This document shows, in pieces, positions 1 through 10,953 of a stretch of 64,000 nt of DNA. Within the stretch, counting starts at the first letter, position 1. Each line of letters opens with the position of its first letter. Made by a program: the position numbers and the translations under genes. The notes under the pieces are model-generated. The model had not been told where the DNA came from, ran no database searches, and saw only the letters and a program-made list of their open reading frames with translations. Source of the DNA: Plantago major (lineage: Eukaryota > Streptophyta > Magnoliopsida > Lamiales > Plantaginaceae). The stretch spans positions 434,001 through 498,000 of the forward strand of contig CM048839.1 in the NCBI GenBank assembly GCA_026545765.1, written 5' to 3'.

Positions 1-1980
1 GTATCAAAAAAATGGAAGTCAATGTGGAGTACAATTTAATAACGCAAACATAATGCTACCTCCAAATTTTGTTAAACACCTACTTGTAAACCAAAATAAC
101 GGTGAATTCAGTTCATGAATCAAAATTATAGTATTATTCTTAAAGTTGAGTTCCAAGGTTGCAAATATAAAATTTTTTTGAGTTCCAAATTTGGAATCCT
201 TTTTCTGAGGATTTTACCACAAAACGTGGTTTGCTATTCAAATTAAAGTTTTCAAGTTGTAATTATCTCATTTTCAATGTTGGTTTATACATCGAATTTA
301 GTTGTGAAGTTCAAATTACGTACCCCATTCTTAGAGAATATTTCCATACATTGTGCTTTACCCTTTCAATAGAGTTCTAAAGTTGTAATTACCTCATTAT
401 TAGAGTTGGTCTGAGTTCCAAATGTGCAACTAACTATTCCAAATAATTAGCTTTACCTTTCAATATAGTCTCCAAGTTATAATTATCACATTTTTGTAGT
501 TGGTTTGCTCGTAATTTGAGTTTTCAAGTTAGATTGACCACATTTTTATAGTTGAGTTTATACTACCAATTGAGTCTAGTCCATAAGTTGGAAGTACCCT
601 TTCTTTGAATAAGTTCTTCATATAGCATGGTTTAGTCTTCGAATGTAGTCCCCAAATTGTAATTATAACAATCTTAGAGTTTGTTTACCCCTCGACTTGA
701 GTTCTCAAATGAAATTATCATATTCTTAGAGTATTTTACCACATAAAGTGGCTTATGTTTCTAATATAGTTTTACGTTTAAATGATTTCAATCGTAGAAT
801 ATTTTTACCGTTTGAACAAAATTCCTAATTCGGAATTATCTCATTGTTAGATTATTTTCAAATAGCATGGTTCATCATTGCATTAGAGTTTCCAAGTTGA
901 ATACCAATTGAGTTGAGTTCATAAGTTGGAAGTACCCTTTCTTTGAATAAGTTCTTCATATTGCATGGTTTGGTCTTCGAATGTAGTCCCCAAATTATAA
1001 TTATAACAATCTTAGAGTTTGTTTACCCCTCGATTGAGTTTTCAAATGAAATTATCATATTCTTAGAGTATTTTACCACATAAAGTGGCTTACGTTTCTA
1101 ATATAGTTTTACGTTTAAATGATTTCAATCGTAGAATATTTCTACCGTTTGAACAAAATTCCTAATTCGGAATTATCTCATTGTTAGATTATTTTCAAAT
1201 AGCATGGATCATCCTTGCATTAGAGTTCCCAAGTTGAATTATATTATCCTTAAAGTTGTTTTGCCCTTCAAATGGAGTTCTCAATTAAGAATTACTTCAT
1301 TCTTAAAGTTGAGATTAACCTTTGAATTGAATTTTCAAGTTAAAATTATCTCATTGTAAAAGTGTGTTTACCCTTTGAATTGAGTTCATGAGGAATTTAT
1401 GTATTTCTTCCAATAATTTTTTCATATAGTGTGGTTTACTATTCAAATAGAGTTCTCAAGTTGGGATTTATCCCTTTTTTTGAGCTGCTTTTAACTTCAA
1501 ATTGAGTTTTCAAATTGCAATGATCCCATTCTTAGAATTTTGTTTGCTTTCACGTTGAGCTCCCATGTAGGAACAATCTAATCTAAAATTTGAGCTTACC
1601 GTTTGAACTAAGTTTTTAAGTTTTTTTTTTTATCTCATTGTTATAGTTGATTTGTCATACGAATTAATTTCCCTAGTTAGAATTATCCCATTTTTTGAGT
1701 TGAGTTTACTTTCGAATTAAGTTCCTGTGCTTGAATCATTCCTTCATTAGAGTATTTTTCCCATATAATGTGGTTTATTATCCGAATAGAGTTTCCAAGT
1801 TATAATTATCTCATTCTTATAGTTTGTTTGACCTTGGAATTGAGTTCCCACGTTCGAATTATCTCATTCATAAAGTTGAATTTTAATTTTCGAGTTGAGT
1901 TCCCAAGTTTGGATTATCCCATTCATAAAGTTCGTTTACGTCGTCTCGAATTAAGTTCCTAAATTGAAATTATCTCTTAC
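1..1980. repeat. Degenerate AT-rich tandem repeat tract
   Basis: The first 2 kb is made of diverged, roughly 50-80 bp units built around phrases such as GAGTTCCCAAGTT, AATTATCTCATTCTTAGAG and TTTACCCTT. No open frame is convincing. The units are too diverged to set a fixed period by eye. It looks like an old minisatellite or the decayed inside of a repeat-rich element. Confidence 0.7.
563..1237. repeat. Two head-to-tail copies of a ~338-bp block
   Basis: Positions about 563-900 and 901-1237 are near-identical direct copies; for example ACCAATTGAG starts at 565 and again at 903, and both copies run through the same phrases to a shared end near TTCCAAGTTGA or TTCCCAAGTTGA. This is a recent tandem duplication inside the older degenerate tract. 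Confidence 0.85.
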
Positions 1981-3699
1981 TTAGCCATATCAGATTTTTT
2001 AAAATCGACCCCTGCTAAATGGTCTTTTGTTTAGATTAGTACTCATAGTTGAAACAATTACAGATGATTCCAAATTTATAATGTAGTTTGAAACTAATTA
2101 CAACAAACCAAAAAAGTAAAAGATTATCTGATTTTATTTAATTTTATAATGATTTTTCTATTTTAACTTTTCTTTTAGTCTTCTCCTATAATTTCAAATA
2201 TCAACACTTTTTTCTATTTTATGCTATTCAAATATTCAACACTTTTTTTTTCAATTTATATCTTATAATTGGTGCCTATGGGTTCGTTTCATCGCGATGA
2301 ATTCAAATACATGTTCAAAATATTGAAGTTTTGTAGATAAAGTTATATGGGATTTAATAAAAACTATATATGTAGTGAACATACTAAAAATATAAATAGT
2401 GGAAGTTATAAGATGCATTGTATTATCAAGAATAAAATGTTCCATGACTTATTTTCCAAATTTAAAATTTACACAACTAATAGATCTCATTTAACAATTT
2501 GATTTTTTATTTTAATATATAAATAATTTATTTAATTAATAATAATATATAAGATTGGTGTCTATGGATTCGTCTTGTCGCGGTGAATCCAAATATATGT
2601 TCAAAATATTTTTCGGAGTTTTGCAGATAAAGTTATATGTGATTTAATAAAACTATGATATACATACCAAAATATATATAACACTTCTAAATTACTATTT
2701 TCTTTTTATTTAATTTTGTGAATAAAACTCCACGAATTCAAATGTATACACATAGGATTTTTGCATACGTGACGCTTTTATTGAGATAGGTCACCACTTT
2801 TATTATATATTTAGATGAGTAGCCCGATTAAATCTTCTAATTACATTTGAGTCCATACAATTTGAATGTTCAAAGTGGACTTGGGTGTAATTGGTAAATC
2901 ACATGTACGTAAGTGAAAAGTAGGTGATGTTCTATGATGAATGAATCATTATAAAAGAATTTGATGCGTGTACGCTGAGGATAAAGTGTGTAGAAATAAA
3001 AAGTCTTGGTCTATGAAACTGACATATTAACCGGAGTTTAATCAGAAGAAATTGAAGTGATTGAAACTCTATTAATTAGTGGCCGTGTTGTTTCAATACA
3101 TGTGACTTTTCATGTGTAATTTCCATGTCTTATACACGATTAATGGTTTTTTTTCCTTATCTAAACTAAACAAATTTGATAAATATTCATGCATTTCAAT
3201 ATATTAATGTCCATACTAACAGTCGATTGAGTTCGAACTCCAAACTGTTTGGGGCTTTGAGCTAACGTGGTTTCCTTTTGACTTCTCTTCCAGTAGCATG
3301 CTGACATCATAAACCAACACGTGTATTTTTGGTTGAATTTTCAAAAGTTAAAGTGTACTTTTTATCGGTATGAATAATATTCCTAGTTTCGTTTAACTCT
3401 CATTATATGGAGATAGCAAGATGTTTGGATAGCGATTAAAATCAAAAAAAAAAATTAAAATGAGTGTTTTTAAATGTTTTTAACCAGGTTTTTCTTGTCT
3501 TTAACCGATGCCAAACAAGCATAATAGACCAAGCTTATTTGAGGGAATTACATTACTGGTCCCCTAAATCCTAAATACTCAAAAAGTTTAGTCTCCTAAA
3601 TTCAGAAGCCGAAATTATTTGGGCCTGTGTTTCTTAGCCACAAAAATTTCTGTCCCGGATTGGAAGTGAAAACCCCCTTCTTGCTCTCCTCACTAAGAA
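1981..3699. other. Non-genic AT-rich stretch with a dispersed ~100-bp direct repeat
   Basis: I see no gene here. Positions about 2268-2367 and 2555-2656 are diverged direct copies of a ~100-bp sequence sharing TGTTCAAAATATT and GATAAAGTTATATG. The final ~170 bases (about 3535-3699) are the flank into which the CACTA element inserted. Confidence 0.6.
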
Positions 3700-3717
3700 C
3701 ACTACAAGAAAACAGTG

Positions 3718-4085
3718 GTTTAGCGACGGAATTGTCCGTCGCTAAGCCACTGCCGATCCTTAGCGACGGCCTTAGCGACAGATAGACGCCCGTCTTAATG
3801 ACGGGCGTCTCTAAGGCGAATTAGCGACGGATTTTTATCCGTCGCTAATAGCCACGGAATTGGCGACGGATAGGGCGTTGACCCTCCGTCGCCATTAGAG
3901 ACGGATAATTATCCGTCCCTAATCTAATTAGGGCTAGAACGCCCTAATTCGTTGTTTAGCGACGGATAATTATCCGTCGCTAAATAACGAATTAGGGTAT
4001 TGTTTAGTGACGGATAACTATCCGTCGCTAAACAATACCCTAATTCGTTATTTAGCGACGGATAATTATCCGTCGCTAAACTACT
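3718..4085. repeat. CACTA left subterminal repeats
   Basis: Multiple copies of GCGACGGATAATTATCCGTCGC and shorter forms occur in both orientations, forming local palindromes. They are the probable transposase-accessory binding sites and recur at the other end of this element and in the small CACTA element near 62 kb. Confidence 0.85.
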
Positions 4086-4291
4086 GTTTTTTTAAAAAAT
4101 TATTTTATAATATTCACCTGTTTTTTCAACAAATATAATAGTGATATGTCACAAAGGGGAAATTGCATTAATTAACAATAACGATTCGTCCAAAAAACAA
4201 ATTATCCAAAATAAAGTCTACATATCCGAATATAAATCCAAATATCCAACAAAGTAAAAAGTAGCATAGTATCCAAAACATCACAACATCA

Positions 4292-6403
4292 CTAAGACGA
4301 GGGGCCGGGGGTATTCCGGCTCATATACAAGCGGCAGAGCTCTTCCATCCTCTGATTCATACGAGCCTGCTCATCCCTGAGATTTCCAATCTCACCGAGA
4401 GGAGTCACCGCTTCATTCACCATCCGCCGACACCGTGTGTAAACACCACCATGTCCTTGAGATTGCTGCTGGGACACGGAGAAGCTCTGCGTCAGTGTCT
4501 CGCCATAACTACCAAGACCATAAACCCGACCCTTGTTGTCGGGTGGGTTGACCTTAGAAAGATCCGGTCTTGTTCTTCCACGGACAACTCCTCACCCTCG
4601 AGCAGCCTCTCCGCAATGATCCGCTCCACCTCACTCTGTAATAGTCAAGTGTATACGAAATGAGCTACAATTTTATATTTATTTTATAATACACATGCAT
4701 ATACAACTGTAACACTTAGCAAATACACATACCGCAATAAGCTCGGACTTCTGGTCCACCCAAACGCCGTTCTTGAACTTCCCCATCTTCATTTGCTCTA
4801 GGCAAGTCTTGGGTTGGTTCAGGTTCAGCTAAAGAACATTATATATTGCAACAAGTAGTTAGTAAGTTGGTAGGAATGCAAACAAGTGGTAAATTGGTAT
4901 AAATGAAAGCAATACACATGTGTACAAATCATGTTGTAATCAGAACACACATATATATACTTACCGACATCTGGCGATCAGTGACAACAGCTCGTGACCC
5001 GAAGTGATGCCTGGCAGAGCCCTTACCATCTCGCGGCTCAGTCAGCCGGTTCTGCCTGTTCTTGTAGGACTGATCCTCGACGTGATTAATGCTCCAATAC
5101 TCATGCCACATAGCCCACTCTTCGTCCCCAATATGCCTATACTGTGGCAGCTTTCCTTTGTCTCAGTATTTTTTCATGTCAGCCACCATATGCCTATACA
5201 GGTCAGAGCCCAAACTCTCGAAAATAGGCCACATCTGGGGAATAAGGCCAGTCGGAATGTAGTATTTTTTCTACATTCCAATTCCATTCAAAGTAAAAAT
5301 TAATGCCCCAAGGTCACAATTTCAAGATAAACAATGGTGCATTTCACCCAAGTGGCTAACATACCACACAAATTGTCCTAGAATTTACTAACACAATGGT
5401 GACTAACATATCACCCAAGTAAGTGGCTAACATACCACACAAATTGTCCTAGAATTTACTAACACAATGGTGACTAATATATCACCCAAGTAAGTGGCTA
5501 ACATACCACACAAATTGTCCTAGAATTTACTAACACAATGGTGACTAACATATCACCCAATTAAGTGGCTAACATACCACACAAATTGTCCTAGAATTTA
5601 CTAACACAATGGTGATTAACATATCACCCAATTAAGTGGCTAACATACCACACAAATTGTCCTAGAATTTACTAACACAATTGTGACTAACATATCACCC
5701 AATTAAGTGGCTAACATACCACACAAATTAGTAAACTAGTTCATTAATCGATTCCCTCTATAAATAAAGCATTGTAACATTTACCACAACAAATTGTAAC
5801 ATTTAAGCTTACCCGAAGCTCATCAAAGTAGAAGTGCTTTGTCTCAGCCTTGAGTGTGCTCCACTTTTCGCCTCCCTGGCCCGGAAACTCCCTCCTAAGC
5901 TTGAATATCTCATGCAGGTCGTCTGAAGATTGCTGAGGCCACAACCTGCAGTTATGAATGACATATAGAAGAGTACATATATTTATTAGACAATTCATGT
6001 GACATATATATAAACACTTATCTTAAGTTATGTTCTACAAATGTATATATAATACTTACTTCCTCCTGCCATTAGGGAACAACACCAACTTCCCCTCCCA
6101 CGTAGCACCATCGACGATCTCGGTATATGGACACCCGTCAAAGTGTATCGCCCCGCCCATAACCACCACCAGACGCCCCATGCTCGATCCATCGAGTCGA
6201 CTAACATGAGAGTAGTTGCCCGATCCACTGTGGCTACTCTCAGATCGATGGTGAACCCCGGGTCCCACTAGAGTGAATCTGTAACTACACTTTCTTTGCG
6301 GGCATCCAAAAAGCACATGACAAACACATACAAATTGTATTAGTATAAATGAAGACATGAATTGGCATGTAATGGAAAAAGTAAGCATATAACAATTAAG
6401 ATA
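4292..6403 (-). pseudogene. CACTA second gene (TnpA-like, plant Ptta/En/Spm Transposase_24 type), broken
   Basis: Reading the minus strand, separate pieces recall the plant Ptta/En/Spm transposase family. They are a first piece around 6403-6056 ending NGRR before a GT donor, a piece at about 5945-5815 with EKWSTLKAETKHFYFDELR, a piece at about 5280-4935 with GLIPQMWPIFESLGSDLYRH, EEWAMWHEYWS and HHFGSRAV, and a C-terminal piece at 4600-4292 with LSKVNPPDNKGRVYGLGSYG and a coiled-coil-like tail. In-frame stops (one just after MVADMKKY) and a frame change near 4585-4600 interrupt it. Introns seem to separate the pieces. The role in the family is binding subterminal repeats. This copy looks non-functional. 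Confidence 0.7.
5352..5729. repeat. 71-bp tandem repeat, five full units plus a part
   Basis: GTGGCTAACATACC recurs at 5352, 5423, 5494, 5565, 5636 and 5707, a constant 71-bp step. Units differ by only a few bases. The array lies in an apparent intron of the CACTA second gene and is a copy-number-variable minisatellite private to the element. Confidence 0.93.
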
Positions 6404-6414
6404 CATATACTACT

Positions 6415-7277
6415 CTACACTACACACATACTCTGATCCTCGTCACCAATGGTTAAGTCTACATATATGTCTTCGTGCAGGTCAATGTACTCATCACGAG
6501 CGTCTACAGGATTTCTCGCTGTTTCATCGACAACCTCTTCTTGGTACGAGTTGGTAGTTGATCTGTCCTTATGAACGCATTTCAACTCGAGCGGGCTTGT
6601 ATGTGTATCACGCCAACCACCCGCCTTATCGCGTTTTAGGCTTGGATATTCAATGAACATCACTTGACGTGCCTGATCTGCCAAGATAAAAGGTTCGTAC
6701 TTAGTACGGTACCTCCTCCTATGGTTAATCTCAACCATTTGATGACAATTCGGTGTGCTTACACCCCGGATAAACCGGCTTCTTTGCGGATTCCATCAAG
6801 TCGAAGAAGACCTGATCCTCAGGATTCGGAGGCTCCTCCGCATCCCCCTCGGTTACTGGCTACCTGGTGTCCATGAACTCTGAACCCGCAATATCATATA
6901 CCATTTGCTCAACCCGTTCATGATCATTATTAGCATCAGATGTAGAAGTATTTTGAGTACTTCCCATCACAGCTTCGCTTTTCTTTACGCTTCCCCAAAT
7001 TCTCATAATCCATGAACGGCTTGTATGTCTCACCATGAGAAGTCCATACGTCATACTCAGCTACAAACCCCTTACGTTTCAAGTGTTCCACTACCGTTTC
7101 TGGAGGTAAAAATTGCTTATTTCTACATTTATACTGGGTGCAAGGGCACTTCATCATCCCCCCCCCCCCCCCACCCCCACTCAAACAATTAGTCTGTGTC
7201 AGTGCAAATGTAACGAAGGCATCAACCCCTTCCACAAAACTAGGTAAAACTCTGCCATTAACTATCCTTTGGTACAT
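6415..7277 (-). pseudogene. CACTA TnpD-type transposase remnant (N-terminal domain and C-terminal tail, core missing)
   Basis: The minus-strand frame at 7277-6936 matches the plant transposase-associated domain by pattern: a GV..F..FA segment, the MKCPCTQYKCRN cysteine cluster, then VVEHLKRKGFVAEYDVWTSHGE. The frame at 6738-6415 (EPFILADQARQVMFIEYP followed by GGWRDTHTSPLE) resembles the DUF4216-like tail found at the end of the same transposases. Only about 200 bases separate them, so the DDE core of several hundred residues is deleted. A poly-C run at 7157-7171 lies inside the first piece. Non-functional internal-deletion derivative. Confidence 0.75.
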
Positions 7278-7705
7278 CCATGAACGATCTCATTGGATGA
7301 TTATATAACCTGACACGTTTGAATTGATTAGATCGTATTTTTTCAACTCGATTCCCATTTCCCCATTTCTTGCATGTTATAAAGTTTTTGTCTCTTACCG
7401 AAATTCCCATTACAAATAAAGCATTCCAACCCTTTAATACGAATTTATAAATTATAAATTACATGCATTTTACGAATGTAATCACCAAATTATATCAACA
7501 CACTTCATTAATTAAATTCTCATAATTTATAATCTAGTACATGTATAAATTTATCAAATGAAACAATTGCAAATCTTAATTAACATACTTAACATACTTA
7601 AATCAAAACTACGACATACTTAACATTATACTAATTAACAATTCAAACAATTGCACATCTCAAAGTTAATTAACTAGTTAGTAAACATACAATTGCTTAA
7701 ATTAG

Positions 7706-7803
7706 TCTAAATTAACTAAATTTTCCAAATATGTCAAAAAGTTAGGCTTTCAAAAATTAACTAAATTTTCCAAATATGTCAAAAAGTTAGGCTTTCAAAA
7801 CGA
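7706..7803. repeat. 47-bp tandem duplication in AT-rich CACTA interior
   Basis: The phrase AAATTTTCCAAATATGTC and its surroundings occur twice back to back, 47 bases apart. The surrounding 7280-8070 is AT-rich, without a gene, and is probably the 5' non-coding region of the transposase unit. Confidence 0.75.
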
Positions 7804-8257
7804 GGTACTAAATCTTCATAATTTTACTAAATATACACCAATATCAAATTAATTAAAAGCCCAACATACTTACAAACATACTAACATTATACTAAAAATT
7901 CAAATTCACAATCAATATATATCAATTGCACATCTCAAAGGTAAAACATTACCTAATTACATCTAAACTAAGTACTATATACTATCCATTTACATTCAAT
8001 TGCTCAAATTAGTCCAAAGTAACAAAATCCTCAAATATAAAAAATTAGGGTTTACCTTCGAATCCGGAGAAATGTGCGGATGGAATTTGAAATTGACGGC
8101 AGAATTGACCTCCTTGATTCACGAGCTTCGAATGTACACGAAGAATGGACAAAATGGTTGAGATTTGGACCGGAATGGCTTTGGGCGAAATGGGGAGAAG
8201 AAAGGAAGAAGAAAAAATGGGGAAGGAAGCATTCTACTTCCCGTAAAAAACTGAAAC

Positions 8258-8560
8258 TCTAGCGACGGATAGACTTTCCGTCGCTAGATTTTCAGTTTTC
8301 TATTTATTTTTTTTAAATTTCTTTTTCCATTTTTTTATTTCTTTTCCCATTTTAGTCAACGAATCTAGCGACGGATAATCTATCCGTCGCTAGTTCTAAT
8401 GACGGATACGACTATCTGTCGTTAAATAAAGACGGATAAGCCTATCCGTCGTTAAACATAACGACGAAAATGCTTATCTGTCGTTAGAACTAGCAACGGA
8501 TTGTATCCGTCGCTAGAGCTAGCGATTCGTCGCTAACTCTATCCGTCGCTATGTTCCCGT
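8258..8560. repeat. CACTA right subterminal repeats
   Basis: Clustered copies of TAGCGACGGATA and TATCCGTCGCTA, some changed to GTCGTTA forms, mirror the left-end array. This matches the expected architecture of a CACTA terminus. Confidence 0.85.
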
Positions 8561-8738
8561 GGCTAGGAACAGGCTTTCTTATAGTGGAAAATCCTTCAAA
8601 ATTTCTCAAAAAACCTAATCCCCAATTTCAGAAATTCTCAAATCAATTCCTTCATTCTCAAGTCTATTTTTATCGTCATAAATGATCCAAAGAAGTTCCA
8701 TGAAGGCTTCACATTTGAGCTTCCTAATAGCTTTAATA

Positions 8739-9455
8739 GGTTCTGTTTACCACTAGCTTTTCAACTAGCTTTCCAGTTCCATGATTTTTTTTTTACAATT
8801 GACTAATAAAAAGCTCGTTACGTGAACGCACACCTTCTTTAACCAGCTAGCTGGAAAAAGAAGCTAGTCAATGTAACTTTTTTTTTAAAGAATGAGCTTC
8901 TTATCTTTTTCATTCCGAAAATATCCCTAACCTATATTAACCTAAATTAGAATAAAGAAAATAAGAAACCATCTTTTTGTAAACCGAAAGGTCATTAGAA
9001 TTCTCAACTTATATTTTATATTGTTGGATCATTTGTTATACATTTTGTGTACTTTTTTGTAACTAGCATAAGGATTAATGTATCCACACCTCTTTAAAAT
9101 GCATACATGTACTACACATCAAATACTGATTTTTTTCATTACTAAGTTAAAATGCTCAACGATTATTTCTTTCAACTTCTGATAATTTTGATGATGTTAT
9201 TAAAGTGGCGATGTAAAGTACATTAAATATATATTATAATTATTGGACAAAATATGATATATTATTATTTAAAAAACTATAGACTAATAATACAATAAGA
9301 AAGGTTAAAGACAAGAAAAATAAGAGTAATATCCTTTTATGTCATTTTACAAAATACCAGCTAGATATTCAGCTAATTTGCTAAACACCTACATTTAAAA
9401 CCAGCTAGCTAACAGCTACCAGCTAGCTTTTCAGCTAGTTTTGCTAAACAGAGCC
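8739..9455. mobile_element. Candidate degraded MITE, ~717 bp
   Basis: The left end GGTTCTGTTTA and right end TAAACAGAGCC are inverted copies with one mismatch. Subterminal AGCTAGCT-rich palindromic blocks occur at both ends and the middle is AT-rich and non-coding. The terminal motif recalls hAT-type MITEs, but I could not find a clear 8-bp target duplication, so superfamily and exact ends are tentative. The rest of 8587-9730 holds nothing I can identify. Confidence 0.5.
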
Positions 9456-10120
9456 ATAGAAGCACAATTTTCAGAGGTTCAGTGAAGCTCTAAAAACCAG
9501 ACTTCTTTTCCAATTCATAGATGATTTGACACGACTTTATAGTGATCGGGCATGATATGGGAGAGGATTATGCATTCATGGGAAAAATACGTATAAATAT
9601 GTTTATTATACACGTAAGGTATGAGACGGAATACACAGAGGACCTCCATAGGGATTACTGAAACAGTGAAACTAATTTATATTAATTAAGAATAATTTTA
9701 CAGACCAATAATCACAAGTAATATTCACCATTTCTAAAATTGTGAGGCTCGTTTTACAAGGATTTGCCAGACCCTTTGAACAAATTTAAACCTGATTCTC
9801 CCATAACCAAAGCCTTGTGAAATAGGCCTCAGAACATTAGCCTTAACAATGAGTATAAAGACAAGTCCACTGGACATAAAACCATAAAGCAGCTTAGACA
9901 GGAACAGAAGAGCAATGACATTGGTGAAACTGATCACCAAGAAATATACTGAAAAGGAGAGGCTGTACCAAGCCAAACTTAACAACCATGGTTTAACCTC
10001 AAAGTCGTCTTCTCTGTAACTCTTGATTGAGATGTGCAGGAATGTGAGTAAAGAAATTATTGATAGGAGAAAAGAGATTAGAATAAACCAAGTAACTGCT
10101 ACAAACGTGGACATCCCTGA

Positions 10121-10420
10121 AAACAAGGGGAATCCAGTCGGGGCGAAGCCAGAATTTTACGATGGATAGGGTTAAATTTAAAATTATTTTTTTATTTGTG
10201 TAAATATTGACAAATTGATTTTTTTTAAAGATAAAATATTAATGAATTCATTAATATATAGCTTAATTATAAACAAGGGGAACCCGGTCAGGGGCGAAGC
10301 CAGGATTTTACGATGGGTAGGGTTAAATTTAAAATTATTTTTTTATTTGTGTAAATATTGACAAATTGATTTTTTTAAAAGATAAAATATTAATGAATTC
10401 ATTAATATATAGCTTAATTA
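10121..10420. repeat. 150-bp tandem duplication across a host-MITE junction
   Basis: The host sequence AAACAAGGGGAAYCCRGT followed by about 130 bases of the 5' half of the hAT MITE is present twice, starting at 10121 and at 10271. The second copy continues into the complete MITE; the first stops and runs straight into the host part of the second. Confidence 0.9.
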
Positions 10421-10570
10421 TATTAAAATTATTCTATTTATATTATCTATATCAGGTATTGGGTAGGTCTATATACATAATTTTACAAAAAAAAAACATA
10501 TATAAAATTTTATTTTATTTTAAATGGTGGGGCTTTAGCCCTACCCTCATTACATTTGCCTTCGCCCCTG
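10289..10570. mobile_element. hAT-superfamily MITE, 282 bp
   Basis: The ends CAGGGGCGAAG and CTTCGCCCCTG are perfect inverted repeats, flanked by the perfect 8-bp direct repeat AACCCGGT (10281-10288 and 10571-10578), the target-duplication length of hAT elements. The interior is AT-rich and non-coding. It interrupts the PGG exon of ankyrin pseudogene A. Confidence 0.96.
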
Positions 10571-10953
10571 AACCCGGTGCCACCAGGTACAGTTATGGCT
10601 GCTGCAAGTACTAATATGCACTGCAACAATGATGAAGGCGTTGGCTGAGTTCTTCATCCATTGCTCTCCTTCCTTTTTCAACTTCGCGTGTTCTCCTATA
10701 AAAATAGCCATAGGGGATTTTCCGGCATTGTTGAGTTGCTCTTTACAGATAGGATGAACCACTTTCTCCACTGCCTGTTGAATTGTCAATTCGCTTAAAC
10801 TGGGGACATTACATAATTCTACCATGATTTCAGAACAATAGTATCAGGTTTAATTATAGGACATAAGGGGGGGGGGGGAGAGAGCTTAGTACCTTAAACC
10901 ACTTCACGTCATGTTGCAGCCGAGTAATTGCATTTGAATGTAATCTTAGCTTA

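Larger units (their letters stand above)
3700..8586 (-). mobile_element. CACTA (En/Spm) DNA transposon, 4887 bp, decayed
   Basis: The element begins CACTACAAGAAA and ends TTTCTTATAGTG, the classic CACTA terminal inverted repeat, and is flanked by the 3-bp direct repeat GAA (3697-3699 and 8587-8589). About 370 bases at the left end and 300 at the right end are packed with direct and inverted copies of TAGCGACGGATA/TATCCGTCGCTA, the subterminal repeats that TnpA-type proteins bind in this superfamily. Coding remnants lie on the minus strand: an N-terminal transposase-associated piece, a transposase tail and a Transposase_24-like second gene. The catalytic core of the transposase is absent, so the element cannot move by itself. 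The intact ends and target duplication show it moved by cut-and-paste with help from an autonomous relative. Confidence 0.95.

Noticed and set aside
8074-8262. 62-codon plus-strand frame at the CACTA right end
   Set aside because: It leads directly into subterminal repeats and is on the strand opposite to the transposon genes; probably leader sequence read backwards.
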